The notes: generated by a model from the letters alone, not told the origin. Shown: positions 1 to 7,924, numbered from the stretch's first letter. The stretch is 9,536 nucleotides of DNA from UBA9547 sp044349205 (GCA_044349205.1 JBIKRJ010000084.1:1-9536); one strand, 5' to 3'. Numbers and translations are program-made.

Positions 1-600
1 AGAGGGATTGATAGATAAATTTCTTTTCAACAATGCTTTCAGTTCGCGTGCCACCCCAAAATGCGAAGCAGCATCGGCACGGTTTGGGGTAAGACCTATC
101 TCCAGCACATGGTCGGTTTCTACATGGAAAAAGTCGGCAGCTGGGGTTCCCACTGGCAGGTCAGTATCGAGCACCAATATGCCTTCATGCGAATGACCAA
201 TGCCCAACTCGTCTTCAGCACAAATCATGCCTTCTGAAGCCTCGCCTCTCACTTTTGTCTTTTGAATGGTAAAAGGCTCTTTGCCAGACAAACGAATTTC
301 GGCCCCTGGCAAGGCAACAACAACCTTTTGACCTGTTGCCACGTTGGGTGCGCCGCAAACAATGGGTAAGAGGGTTCCATTGCCTACCTCCACCGTTGTC
401 TTGGTCAATTTATCGGCATTGGGGTGTTTTTCACAGGCCAAGACTTTTCCGATCACAAACTGCTTAAGCCCTCCAGGAATGCTTTCCAGACTCTCGACAG
501 TTTCTACTTCTAATCCAGAATGGGTGAGTAAACTTGCGATTTCCTCTGCCGATTCGGGTAATTCGATGTATTTTCTAAGCCAGTTGAGGGAGATTTTCAT
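1..600 (-). CDS. pheT: Phenylalanyl-tRNA synthetase beta subunit (N-terminal part, runs off the left edge)
   Basis: The minus-strand frame stays open from an ATG at 600 to the window edge, giving the first 200 residues of a protein usually near 800. The start MKISLNWLRKYIELP is the typical opening of bacterial PheT. Residues of about 40-150 form the tRNA-binding OB-fold (EMAP-like) domain, with HPNADKL, the IVCGAPNV segment, VRGEASEGMICAEDELG and the LTPNRADA motif that leads into the B3/B4 editing region. PheT pairs with PheS in an alpha2-beta2 cytoplasmic enzyme that charges tRNA-Phe; the catalytic centre is on PheS, while the beta subunit contributes tRNA binding and editing. The aminoacylation-related C-terminal domains lie outside the window. 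No good Shine-Dalgarno sequence precedes the ATG, as is common in Bacteroidota. A weak promoter-like pair (TTTG at 650-647, TACCATAA at 625-618, minus strand) lies upstream but is a poor match. Confidence 0.96.
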   Translation of the reverse strand, partial: MKISLNWLRKYIELPESAEEIASLLTHSGLEVETVESLESIPGGLKQFVIGKVLACEKHPNADKLTKTTVEVGNGTLLPIVCGAPNVATGQKVVVALPGAEIRLSGKEPFTIQKTKVRGEASEGMICAEDELGIGHSHEGILVLDTDLPVGTPAADFFHVETDHVLEIGLTPNRADAASHFGVARELKALLKRNLSINPS

Positions 601-776
601 TTCCTACTATGTATTTCTTATGGTATGTCGTGATAAAACAAGCAGACAAAGTTAGACGAAAAGCCCATAAACTAGAAGTTTGGGAAATTAGGTAGAAAAA
701 GAAGCAATTCGCAGGTTGAATAGTCTATCAAAGCAAGGTTGCTGACAAAGGAGAACTAGCATCAGAATTTATATTT

Positions 777-1604
777 TTAGAAAGCCCTGACAGCACGCAC
801 AAATGCGGTATTGTACTTGAAGCTATCGCTTGCTGTTCCCCCATAAAAAGTGAAACCCCAGGCATAAGATCCACTACCAAAAATATACTCGGTGCTGCTC
901 CAATAATAGGCAGTAACAGAGATGGGCGATGCACCAGATATGGTCGACAAGGCTTTGTTAACAAGATAACGATGGTTAAACAACAAATTAAGTTCATCTA
1001 TTGCAGGTAGATACCAGTCACTTTGTCCATTTGATACTAAATCAAGACAAAGTTTTGCCGCACTTGCAGTGTGGCCTGATTGTGAAACTATTGCATTACT
1101 ATTTGATAAGCCATCCCAACTACTTTGTGCTGAAGGACCTATAAGTGCTGAACTAAGATTACTGTATGTGGCAGAAGTGCTTTGTTCATTAGTGGCCACA
1201 ATGAGACCATGTTCCACCCCAAAATTGTCCATCCAAAGTGCAAAAATAACACCACCACCAAACGGCTCACCTATGTACCTTTTAAAAGTACTGCCACCTA
1301 CAATTCCCCATTTGTTTCCATTCCAAAAACGTACAGTCCCCGAAAGGGTATCGAAAAACATCATTCCTTTGTCTTTGCCCAAAGACACGCCTATGCTGTT
1401 GGTATCGGCAGTAGAAAGACGGGGCATAAGTAAACCTTGTTTAAACCCAGAGGTGGTCCCCACATCCAAACTTGCCTTTGAATTTGGACTGCTGTTGTTG
1501 ATGCCCATAGTCCGTGGTTGACTTTGCAGTGTAGGTATAAAACAAATAAAAAGCCAAAAAAAAGTTAAAACTATTCTTTTAGAAAAAAAGAGACGTTTGT
1601 GCAT
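777..1604 (-). CDS. Secreted DUF1566 (Lcl C-terminal-like) domain protein
   Basis: A 275-residue protein with an N-terminal signal peptide: basic start MHKRLFFSKR, hydrophobic core at about 11-24, likely cleavage near residue 28-29 (LQSQ). Residues of about 33-104 form the short module often found at the start of Bacteroidota surface proteins (NSKASLDVG, GLLMPRLSTAD, KGMMFFDTLSGTVRFWNGNKW). Residues of about 113-275 match the DUF1566 pattern: GGGVIFALW, HGLIVAT, AAKLCLDLV, SDWYLPAIDELNLLF at 196-210, YWSSTEY at 234-240 and the closing FVRAVRAF. This domain is usually thought to have a C-type-lectin / formylglycine-enzyme-like fold; its ligand here is unknown. There is no T9SS C-terminal sorting domain, because the protein ends on the last strand of DUF1566. 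It therefore probably stays in the periplasm or leaves by another route. It sits alone between pheT and gltA with AT-rich flanks. Confidence is high for the family and low for any function. Confidence 0.85.
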   Translation of the reverse strand: MHKRLFFSKRIVLTFFWLFICFIPTLQSQPRTMGINNSSPNSKASLDVGTTSGFKQGLLMPRLSTADTNSIGVSLGKDKGMMFFDTLSGTVRFWNGNKWGIVGGSTFKRYIGEPFGGGVIFALWMDNFGVEHGLIVATNEQSTSATYSNLSSALIGPSAQSSWDGLSNSNAIVSQSGHTASAAKLCLDLVSNGQSDWYLPAIDELNLLFNHRYLVNKALSTISGASPISVTAYYWSSTEYIFGSGSYAWGFTFYGGTASDSFKYNTAFVRAVRAF

Positions 1605-1850
1605 TATGATATTGAGTTAACAAAAAAATCTTAAAGATTTTAAAGAAACAAGTAAATATAATCGCTGACTCAAATTATATACCAAAAATTTAGATTAAGT
1701 AATCAAAAAATTTAATAAACCTGTCAAAAGAGCCCTTAAAAAAGGTCAGGGAATACGGTCATTCTTACTAGCAAGGGGAAGGTGTTATAAATGAGTGCAA
1801 GGTAATGACCCTTAGACGGCTCAAAATGTTAATGCCCATTTTTGAAACTA
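1605..1850. other. AT-rich intergenic gap, no gene seen
   Basis: Together with the hairpin at 1851-1889 this makes up the 306-bp gap between the gltA stop and the start of the DUF1566 gene. The half next to the DUF1566 gene (1605-1740) is very AT-rich and should hold that gene's promoter. The other half (1741-1850) is closer to average composition and has no open frame of useful length. A 7-bp inverted repeat (GGTCATT at 1757-1763, AATGACC at 1804-1810) has a 40-nt spacer and is probably chance. Confidence 0.5.
1653..1686 (-). promoter_or_regulatory. Candidate Bacteroidota-type promoter of the DUF1566 gene
   Basis: On the minus strand a TTTG (1686-1683) is followed after 22 nt by TATATTTA (1660-1653), about 48 nt upstream of the ATG. 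The Bacteroidota sigma factor consensus is TTTG, about 19-21 nt, then TAnnTTTG, so the -7 box misses only its last base and the spacing is slightly long. In such AT-rich DNA this could arise by chance. Confidence 0.3.
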
Positions 1851-1889
1851 GAAAGGTTCAAAGCTGGGTAGTACAACTTTGAACCTTTC
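1851..1889 (-). terminator. Hairpin terminator downstream of gltA
   Basis: A perfect 13-bp inverted repeat, GAAAGGTTCAAAG (1851-1863) and CTTTGAACCTTTC (1877-1889), encloses a 13-nt loop and begins 21 nt after the gltA stop codon. On the minus strand the stem is followed by TAGTTTC, so the U tract is weak. Position and perfect pairing make termination or 3'-end protection of gltA mRNA the likely role. Confidence 0.7.
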
Positions 1890-1910
1890 ACTTAAAAACT
1901 GCAAACTTAA

Positions 1911-3200
1911 TTACCCTCTGTCCACCATCGAGACGTAGTTGCGCTTGTTTTCACCAACATATACTTGGCGCGGGCGGCCTATCGGTTCTTTGTTCGAACG
2001 CAATTCTTTCCATTGGGCTATCCAGCCAGGAAGGCGGCCCAAGGCAAACATGACTGTAAACATATTGGTAGGAATGCCTAAAGCCCTGTAGATAATACCT
2101 GAATAAAAATCCACATTTGGATACAACTTTCTTTCTACAAAATACTCGTCGTTAAGGGCGGCTTGCTCTAGCTCTTTGGCAATAGACAATACTGGGTCTT
2201 TCACGCCCAATTTGCCCAAAATGTCGTCGCAGGCCTTTTTGATGATTTTAGCCCTTGGGTCGAAATTTTTGTACACGCGGTGTCCAAAGCCCATCAAACG
2301 GAAAGGATCGTTTTTGTCTTTGGCTTTGGCAATCCATTTTTTGGTATCGCCACCGTCGGCTTTTATTTGGTCAAGCATCTCAATCACTTCTTGGTTGGCT
2401 CCACCATGCAGCGGCCCCCACAAGGCGTTGATACCTGCCGAAATAGAACCGTACAAACTGGCTTGCGAAGAGCCTACTATGCGTACGGTCGAAGTGGAAC
2501 AATTTTGTTCGTGGTCGGCATGCAATATCAGAAGTTTATTCAATGCGTCCGATACCACAGGGTCTACATCGTAAATCTCGGTCGGGTTGGCAAACATCAT
2601 GTGCATGAAATTGGCACAATATTCAAGGCTGCGAATGGGGTAGTTAACCGGACGACCTTTCGATTTTTTATAGGCCCACGCCACCATAGTTGGCATTTTG
2701 GCTATCAAACGAATGATGGAGTCGTTTATGGCTTTTTCGGAAGCATTGGGATTGAGCGATTCGGGATAAAAGGCCGTGAGCGAGCAAACCAAAGACGACA
2801 ATACGCCCATAGGGTGCGCATAAGAAGGAAAACCGTTCAAGATGGTTTTCACATCTTCGTGTATCATAGAGTGGTCGTCTATCGACTTGTCGAAGGCAGC
2901 ATATTGTTCTTTGGTTGGAAGTTCGCCATAAATGAGCAAGTAGGCCACTTCCAAAAAATTCGATTTTTCGGCCAACTGTTCGATAGGATAGCCGCGGTAA
3001 CTCAAAATGCCTTCTTCGCCATCCAAAAAGGTAATGGCACTTTTGGTGACACCTGTGTTTTTGTAGCCCACATCGTAGGTGATGTAGCCAGTCATGTCAC
3101 GCAATTTGGCTATGTCTATGGCTTTTTCATTTTCTGTTCCTTCGACTACAGGCAGTTCGTAAGTTTTGCCGTCGAGGATAATTTGCGCTGGATTGGACAT
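1911..3200 (-). CDS. gltA: Citrate synthase
   Basis: This cytoplasmic TCA-cycle enzyme condenses acetyl-CoA with oxaloacetate to give citrate and CoA. From the ATG at 3200 the product is 429 residues, close to the roughly 427 of the E. coli-type (type II) enzyme. The frame stays open to an upstream ATG at 3251, but the extra 17 residues are not expected in the family, while MSNPAQIILDGKTYELP is a normal N-terminus. The catalytic triad is present: His265 in GPLHGGANQ, His307 in MGFGHRVYKN and Asp364 in PNVDFYSG. Other family marks are ILSYRGYPIEQLAE near 65-78, HADHEQNCSTSTVR at 227-240 and RPRQVYVG near the end. The N-terminal beta-rich region of about 60 residues is intact. The gene is monocistronic: a divergent gene lies upstream and a hairpin downstream. 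No Shine-Dalgarno sequence is visible, only an A-rich leader. Confidence 0.97.
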   Translation of the reverse strand: MSNPAQIILDGKTYELPVVEGTENEKAIDIAKLRDMTGYITYDVGYKNTGVTKSAITFLDGEEGILSYRGYPIEQLAEKSNFLEVAYLLIYGELPTKEQYAAFDKSIDDHSMIHEDVKTILNGFPSYAHPMGVLSSLVCSLTAFYPESLNPNASEKAINDSIIRLIAKMPTMVAWAYKKSKGRPVNYPIRSLEYCANFMHMMFANPTEIYDVDPVVSDALNKLLILHADHEQNCSTSTVRIVGSSQASLYGSISAGINALWGPLHGGANQEVIEMLDQIKADGGDTKKWIAKAKDKNDPFRLMGFGHRVYKNFDPRAKIIKKACDDILGKLGVKDPVLSIAKELEQAALNDEYFVERKLYPNVDFYSGIIYRALGIPTNMFTVMFALGRLPGWIAQWKELRSNKEPIGRPRQVYVGENKRNYVSMVDRG

Positions 3201-3437
3201 GAGTAGTACTTTTTTTAGCGTTTCTAAAATATCAAGGCGGTAATATGACAAAAAAATTGCTTTTATGGAAATAAAGGAAAGTTTTACTTACAAATTGTAC
3301 GCCTGTATCCAAGCAAACCAGCCACTTACTTTCGTTGGGAAAAACAAGGCGCTGAAAAAATAACCAGCCCCTATAGGCCAATCTATTTGTTAAAATAAAG
3401 GATTATGATGTGATTCGTATTTTAAACTAAGCCATCA
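3201..3437. promoter_or_regulatory. Divergent promoter region between gltA and the nucleoid-associated protein gene
   Basis: This 237-bp non-coding, AT-rich stretch separates two divergently read genes, so it must hold promoters in both directions. I could not place either with confidence. For gltA, minus-strand TACAATTTG near 3301-3293 resembles the -7 element with one extra base but lacks a well-spaced TTTG. For the plus-strand gene, TTTG near 3386-3389 and TATTTTAA near 3418-3425 are too far apart for the usual spacing. No operator-like palindrome stands out. Confidence 0.45.
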
Positions 3438-4487
3438 ATGTTCGATTTTTCCAACGCCCAACTTGCACAGCTGGCTGCCCATTTTGTAGGAAACCAAACT
3501 CTAGACGAGGAACTGCGACTTTCCACCCAACCCTTGAAAGATTTGGACGAAAGTGTGATGTCTTTATTACAACAATATTTCACGCATCCTTTCAAAAATA
3601 CAGCAGTTTATTTTCACTTATCGCACGAAAGCGACTTGAAACTAAACGAAGTATATGCCTATGCGTGCGAAATTTTCGAGAAGAAAGAATCGTTTTTTGA
3701 ACAATCGCAACACCTTGCCAAACATTTGTACCAAAAATCGACCCACCCAAAAGTAAAAGCCGGCGACCTGTACGTAGCCTATTTTTCGGAATGTATGGGC
3801 GATGAGGAAATGGTAGATTGTATCGGGATTTTTAAATCGGAAACGAAAGAAAAATACTTAAAAGTGTACCAAAAGCACCAAGACTATGAAATGCAGGCCG
3901 ACGAGGGCATAAACATTCATAAAATGGACAAAGGTTGTCTCATTTTCAACACCGAAAAAGAGAGAGGGTATTTGGTAATGGTGGTGGACAATTTGAACAA
4001 GCAAGAAGGCGCCCAGTATTGGAAAGACGAGTTTTTGCAGGTAAGGCCTCGCGAAGACAGCTATTTTCACACGCAAGGCTACATGAAAATGTACCATCAT
4101 TTTGTGCAGGATAAGCTTAAATTGGAGTACGACATTTCCAAACCCGACGAAATAGACATTAAAAACCGCACCTTGGGATTTTTCAAGGAAAAAGAAGCGT
4201 TTGATTTTCAGGAATTTGCCGAAGAGGTCATCCAGCAACCCGAAATCATAGACAAGTTTCGTGACTACAAACAAGAATATCAGGAAAAACACGACACCAC
4301 TTATGCCGATGAGTTCAGCATTTCGGACAAGGCCGTAAAAAAGCAGGCAAAAGTGTTCAAGAGTGTCATTAAACTCGACAAGAATTTTCACATATATGTA
4401 CACGGCAACCGCAATTTCATAGAACGGGGCACCGACGAAGCCACAGGAATGAATTTTTACCGATTGCTTTTTGTAGAGGAAAATTAG
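3438..4487 (+). CDS. Nucleoid-associated protein (NdpA/YejK-like, 37-kDa family)
   Basis: A soluble 349-residue protein without signal peptide or membrane segment, close in length to E. coli YejK (about 335). Recognisable stretches are HPKVKAGDLYVAYFSECM at about 103-120 followed by VDCIGIFKSE, then the acidic-basic middle region, and the C-terminal block ISDKAVKKQAKVFKSVIKLD with HIYVHGNRNFIERG. The last block is typical of PF04245 proteins annotated as nucleoid-associated in Bacteroidota. YejK copurifies with the E. coli nucleoid and was reported to interact with topoisomerases; the role of the Bacteroidota versions is not established. The ATG at 3438 is the first in the frame and leaves a plausible leader. 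The flippase gene follows after 7 bp, so the two are probably cotranscribed, although no functional link is obvious. Family assignment comes from recognising the overall pattern, not from a catalytic motif. Confidence 0.75.
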   Translation: MFDFSNAQLAQLAAHFVGNQTLDEELRLSTQPLKDLDESVMSLLQQYFTHPFKNTAVYFHLSHESDLKLNEVYAYACEIFEKKESFFEQSQHLAKHLYQKSTHPKVKAGDLYVAYFSECMGDEEMVDCIGIFKSETKEKYLKVYQKHQDYEMQADEGINIHKMDKGCLIFNTEKERGYLVMVVDNLNKQEGAQYWKDEFLQVRPREDSYFHTQGYMKMYHHFVQDKLKLEYDISKPDEIDIKNRTLGFFKEKEAFDFQEFAEEVIQQPEIIDKFRDYKQEYQEKHDTTYADEFSISDKAVKKQAKVFKSVIKLDKNFHIYVHGNRNFIERGTDEATGMNFYRLLFVEEN

Positions 4488-4494
4488 TTAGCGA

Positions 4495-5952
4495 ATGGGT
4501 GTGCTGAAAAAACTGGCAGGCGAAACGGTCATTTATGGTCTGAGCAGCATTGTGGGGCGGTTTCTCAACTACCTCTTGGTGCCCTTCTACACGGCAGTGT
4601 TTCTACCCGAAGAATATGGAATCGTAACCGAACTGTATTCCTATGCAGCCTTCCTGAACGTGGTTTTTACCTATGGTATGGAAACCAGCTATTTTCGCCA
4701 TTGTAATAGGGCGGGTGCCGACCCCGAAAAAGTTTTTTACCAAATACAGTCGATGGTGCTGTTTTCTACCATCCTGCTCAGCCTACCTGTCATTGTTTTT
4801 TCCGAAAACATCGCCGCGCTGCTTCAACACCCTGGCAAGGGCGATCTGATTGTTTGGCTAATCTTGACCATTGCCATCGATGCTATTTTGGCCTTAGATT
4901 TTGCCCGACTTCGACAGGAAAAGAAAGCCAAAAAATTTGCTTTGGTCAAAATAGCCAACATTTTGGTGAATATCGGGTTGAATATTTTCCTATTGGTGGT
5001 GAGTGTACAATACCTTAGCCAAACTTTTCTGAGCAAGGATGTGCGCTTGGTGTTCGTGGCCAACTTTTTTGCCAATGTATTCCAAATCGTGTTTTTTGGG
5101 CGGTACTTCAGCAACTGGACTTGGCCTAGCCTAAATTGGGGAACCGTCAAAACCTATCTTGTGTATGGCCTACCCCTTTTGGTAATGGGCCTGGCTGGCA
5201 TGACCAACGAAGTGATAGACAGGATTATCCTGAAATTTCTTTTGCCAAATGACTTTTACTCGGGCAAATCGGCATTGGCGGCCGTGGGTATTTACGGTGC
5301 ATGCTACAAGCTTTCCATTTTTATGAGTTTGGGCATACAAGCTTTTCGGTATGCCTCCGAACCTTTCTTTTTTGCCAAGGCAATTGACAAAAACTCGCCT
5401 TTGCTGTACGCAAAGGTAATGCACTGGTTTGTATGGGTTTGTGCAGGCGTTTTGATTTTTATTAGCCTAAACCTCGATTGGATTCAGTATGTGTTGCGTA
5501 GCCCCCAATATCGCGAGGGTTTGGCAGTAGTACCGCTTCTTTTGGCTGCAAACTTGTTTTTGGGCATTTATTACAACCTCTCTATTTGGTACAAACTGAC
5601 CGACAATACCAAATATGGCATGTACATAAGCGTGGGCGGCGCCTTTCTCACGATTGGGCTGAATGTGGCATTGGTGCCTCTGTTGGGCTATGTAGGCAGT
5701 GCTTGGGCTACTTTGGGTTGTTATGCCTTGATGGCATTGGCAAGCTATATGTTGGGGCAAAAACACTACCCAGTTCCTTACGATTTGACATTTGTAATTT
5801 CCACACTGCTCGTGGGCATTACAGCATCGGTCGCCCTATGGGACTACACCGCCTATAGCCACGAACTTACTTCAATTGTCATAAAGAACGTGCTGGCAAC
5901 CGGACTAGTAGGGTCCTTGTTTTTGCTTGGCAAGAATCTGAAAACCTTGTAG
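4495..5952 (+). CDS. MOP-superfamily oligosaccharide/lipid flippase (Wzx-like)
   Basis: A 485-residue inner-membrane protein with about 14 hydrophobic segments spread over its whole length (for example about 10-30, 42-62, 87-105, 117-137, 150-172, 180-200, 220-238, 373-396, 398-418 and 463-480). The N-terminal LAGETVIYGLSSIVGRFLNY with LVPFYTAVFLPEEYG is characteristic of the polysaccharide-biosynthesis/flippase family, and the later NDFYSGKSALAAVGIYGACYKL and GYVGSAWATLGCY segments match the second half of the fold. Such proteins move lipid-linked sugar intermediates across the inner membrane. The substrate cannot be read from sequence, and no glycosyltransferase genes lie in the window. A MurJ-like lipid II role is a less likely alternative. 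It starts 7 bp after the preceding stop, so translation is probably coupled, and it ends 3 bp from the convergent PD40-OmpA gene. Confidence 0.88.
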   Translation: MGVLKKLAGETVIYGLSSIVGRFLNYLLVPFYTAVFLPEEYGIVTELYSYAAFLNVVFTYGMETSYFRHCNRAGADPEKVFYQIQSMVLFSTILLSLPVIVFSENIAALLQHPGKGDLIVWLILTIAIDAILALDFARLRQEKKAKKFALVKIANILVNIGLNIFLLVVSVQYLSQTFLSKDVRLVFVANFFANVFQIVFFGRYFSNWTWPSLNWGTVKTYLVYGLPLLVMGLAGMTNEVIDRIILKFLLPNDFYSGKSALAAVGIYGACYKLSIFMSLGIQAFRYASEPFFFAKAIDKNSPLLYAKVMHWFVWVCAGVLIFISLNLDWIQYVLRSPQYREGLAVVPLLLAANLFLGIYYNLSIWYKLTDNTKYGMYISVGGAFLTIGLNVALVPLLGYVGSAWATLGCYALMALASYMLGQKHYPVPYDLTFVISTLLVGITASVALWDYTAYSHELTSIVIKNVLATGLVGSLFLLGKNLKTL

Positions 5953-5955
5953 AGA

Positions 5956-7905
5956 CTATTTGGTAATGTCCAATGGATTGAAATCCTTTGGTTTTTCCAT
6001 ACCTTCTTTCAACTCTATCTTCTTGTTGTAGAACAATTTAGGGTCTTCAATATTCAACACCACAAATTCCACCCTACGGTTCATGCCCCTACCTTCAGGC
6101 GTTAGGTTGCTTTCGATAGGCCTTGTTTCGCCATAGCCTTTGGCATGAATGATGTTTTTCACCCCTCTACTCTTCAAATACTGCAAAACCGAATTGGCCC
6201 TTCGTTGAGACAATGCCAAATTGTAAGCATCGTTACCCATAGCATCGGTATGACCGGCAATTTCCACCTCCAGGTTGGGCGATTCGTCCATCATGTCGGC
6301 TATGCGGTCTAGCTCCCAGTGCGAATAGGTTTCCAGCACATGGCTGTTGTACTTAAATAAAATATTTTTGATGGTAAAAGTGAGTCCCACTTCAATTTTA
6401 GGCAGATAGAATTTCTTGGTGGTTCTTCCCACTTTTTCGATGGTAGACATGTCTATTTCATTGGTATCTTTTAAATAACCTTCAGAACGAATCGAGTAAG
6501 TATATTTTCCGTTGGTGGCATACACTTTGAAAAGAGAGTCGGGATGGGCATCCAAATGACCTGAATATACCACCTTGCCTGTTTCTTTTCTGTAAATTAC
6601 TACGTTTGCAGTAATTGGAGTTGTGGAGTCTTTGGCACTATATACTTTACCAAAAAATGCTGGCAAAATGTCCAACTTATAATCTTTCAACATCTTCCTT
6701 TTTCCAGGCTTTGCATTGGTTAGTTGAATGGTGTCGTAAATAGGTTTGTGGTCGGGAATCTCTACGACAACCACCACCGACTTCCTTCCCATAAATTCAC
6801 GCATAAAAGGCTTTGAAGTATCAGAAACTGCAATCGAGTCGGCATTTTTGTCGGCCAATGTGACAAACTTGACATTTGCTGGCATGTGTTTTTTATAAAA
6901 GTTACTGCCAACCGTAGCCGTCAACTGCAATATCGGATCTAGTTCTTTCAACTTGATGCGAATAATATCGGAATAGATGTTGGTGTCTTTGTTTCCACCA
7001 AAATGCCGTGACAAATACACATATTTTCCCGACTGGGGTACTGAAAAATACAAATCATCGTCGGGTGTGTTGAAAGGGGCTCCAATATGCTTAGGTTTTG
7101 ACCAGTTGGTCCAGCTGTCGTCTAGCCTTTTCGACTCATATATATCAAACTCGCCAAACGAGCCTCGGTGGCCATTGGAAGAAAAGTAAATGGATTTTCC
7201 GTTGGGTGCTATAAAAGCGGTAGCCTCTATCCCTTTGGTATTGATAACATTGCCAATATTGACTGGTTTGGAATACTTGTAGGGTTTAATCTTGAAACTT
7301 AAATAAATGTCTTGCTGTCCATAGGTGTCGTCGGGTTGGGTAATGGACATTAAAAGCACTTCTTCGTCGGGCGACAAATCGAAGGAGCAAAGCTCACGGT
7401 TTTTGTAATTTTTGATTTTGATAGGCTTGGGAAAGCTCCATTTGCCGTCGGGCTGCAACTCGCTCATCGAAATACCCAGTCCACTCGTTTTGTTTTTAAA
7501 ATAGCGGTTGTGCAACAACAGTTTTTTGCCGTCGTTGGAAACCCAGTGCACCATGTTGTCGCCATAATCGTTGATGGGCTCGGGCATGTGTTCGGCTGGC
7601 CCCCATGTACTGTCTTTTTCGTTCATACGCGACACCCATATATCGCGCGTGCCTCTCAAATTGTCGGGGTCTTTTACTTTGAAGAAATACAGCGTTTTGC
7701 CGTCGGGCGAAACACGGGCACCAGCCGACTTATGGCCTTTGTTTACATTTATGCCCAGGTTGTCGATGTAGTACAACGTAGAATCGGAGTCGATGTGCAT
7801 GGTGTCATTGCTATACATTTCAGGATGTATAAAGCGTTTTGCCTTTTGGGTAAAGCCATTGAAACCTAAAAAAGCAAGGACAAAAAGTAGCGTTAATTTT
7901 TTCAT
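5956..7905 (-). CDS. PD40 beta-propeller / OmpA-family peptidoglycan-binding protein (PorE-like)
   Basis: A 649-residue exported protein. Residues 1-19 are a signal peptide (MKKLTLLFVLAFLGFNGFTQ); the only cysteine is at 173, so it is not a lipoprotein. Residues of about 55-320 carry five PD40/WD40-like blades, seen as SPDGKTLYFF near 66, SNDGKKLLL near 123, SPDEEVLLMS near 178, APNGKSIYFSSN near 233 and QSGKYVYLSR near 291, several followed by a DIY or DIW strand end. Two beta-rich segments follow; the one at about 415-500 looks like a carboxypeptidase-regulatory-like domain. Residues of about 508-616 are an OmpA C-terminal domain with GHTDAMGN, NLALSQRRA, KGYGETRPIESN and GRGMNRRVEF. Asp554 and Arg569 (or Arg568) are the likely diaminopimelate-binding pair. 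The order resembles T9SS PorE but lacks an obvious N-terminal TPR domain. It lies 19 bp after the PorP/SprF stop, so it probably anchors that outer-membrane assembly to peptidoglycan. Confidence 0.88.
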   Translation of the reverse strand: MKKLTLLFVLAFLGFNGFTQKAKRFIHPEMYSNDTMHIDSDSTLYYIDNLGINVNKGHKSAGARVSPDGKTLYFFKVKDPDNLRGTRDIWVSRMNEKDSTWGPAEHMPEPINDYGDNMVHWVSNDGKKLLLHNRYFKNKTSGLGISMSELQPDGKWSFPKPIKIKNYKNRELCSFDLSPDEEVLLMSITQPDDTYGQQDIYLSFKIKPYKYSKPVNIGNVINTKGIEATAFIAPNGKSIYFSSNGHRGSFGEFDIYESKRLDDSWTNWSKPKHIGAPFNTPDDDLYFSVPQSGKYVYLSRHFGGNKDTNIYSDIIRIKLKELDPILQLTATVGSNFYKKHMPANVKFVTLADKNADSIAVSDTSKPFMREFMGRKSVVVVVEIPDHKPIYDTIQLTNAKPGKRKMLKDYKLDILPAFFGKVYSAKDSTTPITANVVIYRKETGKVVYSGHLDAHPDSLFKVYATNGKYTYSIRSEGYLKDTNEIDMSTIEKVGRTTKKFYLPKIEVGLTFTIKNILFKYNSHVLETYSHWELDRIADMMDESPNLEVEIAGHTDAMGNDAYNLALSQRRANSVLQYLKSRGVKNIIHAKGYGETRPIESNLTPEGRGMNRRVEFVVLNIEDPKLFYNKKIELKEGMEKPKDFNPLDITK

Positions 7906-7924
7906 ACACTTTTATGCGCAATAA

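Noticed and set aside
725..750. Palindrome AGCAAGGTTGCT downstream of the DUF1566 gene as a terminator
   Set aside because: The 5-bp arms leave a 2-nt loop, too small to fold well, and no T tract follows on the minus strand.
728..997. An 89-codon minus-strand frame overlapping the 3' end of the DUF1566 gene
   Set aside because: It overlaps the conserved DUF1566 C-terminus in another frame and resembles no known protein; a frameshift is not needed because the DUF1566 domain is complete to its normal end.
1757..1810. Inverted repeat GGTCATT / AATGACC in the gltA-DUF1566 gap
   Set aside because: Only 7 bp with a 40-nt spacer and no extension of pairing; expected by chance at this length.
2280..3206. 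A 308-codon plus-strand open frame antisense to gltA
   Set aside because: It lies wholly within the unmistakable citrate synthase gene, and its translation is rich in R, H, F and V with no domain pattern, as expected of an antisense shadow.
1911..3251. Upstream ATG at 3251 as the gltA start
   Set aside because: The 17 extra residues exceed the normal family N-terminus, whereas the start at 3200 gives the usual 429 residues and places the catalytic residues at the expected positions.
3858..4403. A 181-codon minus-strand frame with hydrophobic stretches, opposite the nucleoid-associated protein gene
   Set aside because: The hydrophobicity comes from reading Lys/Glu/Asp/Asn-rich codons backwards; it has no independent support and the sense gene is convincing.
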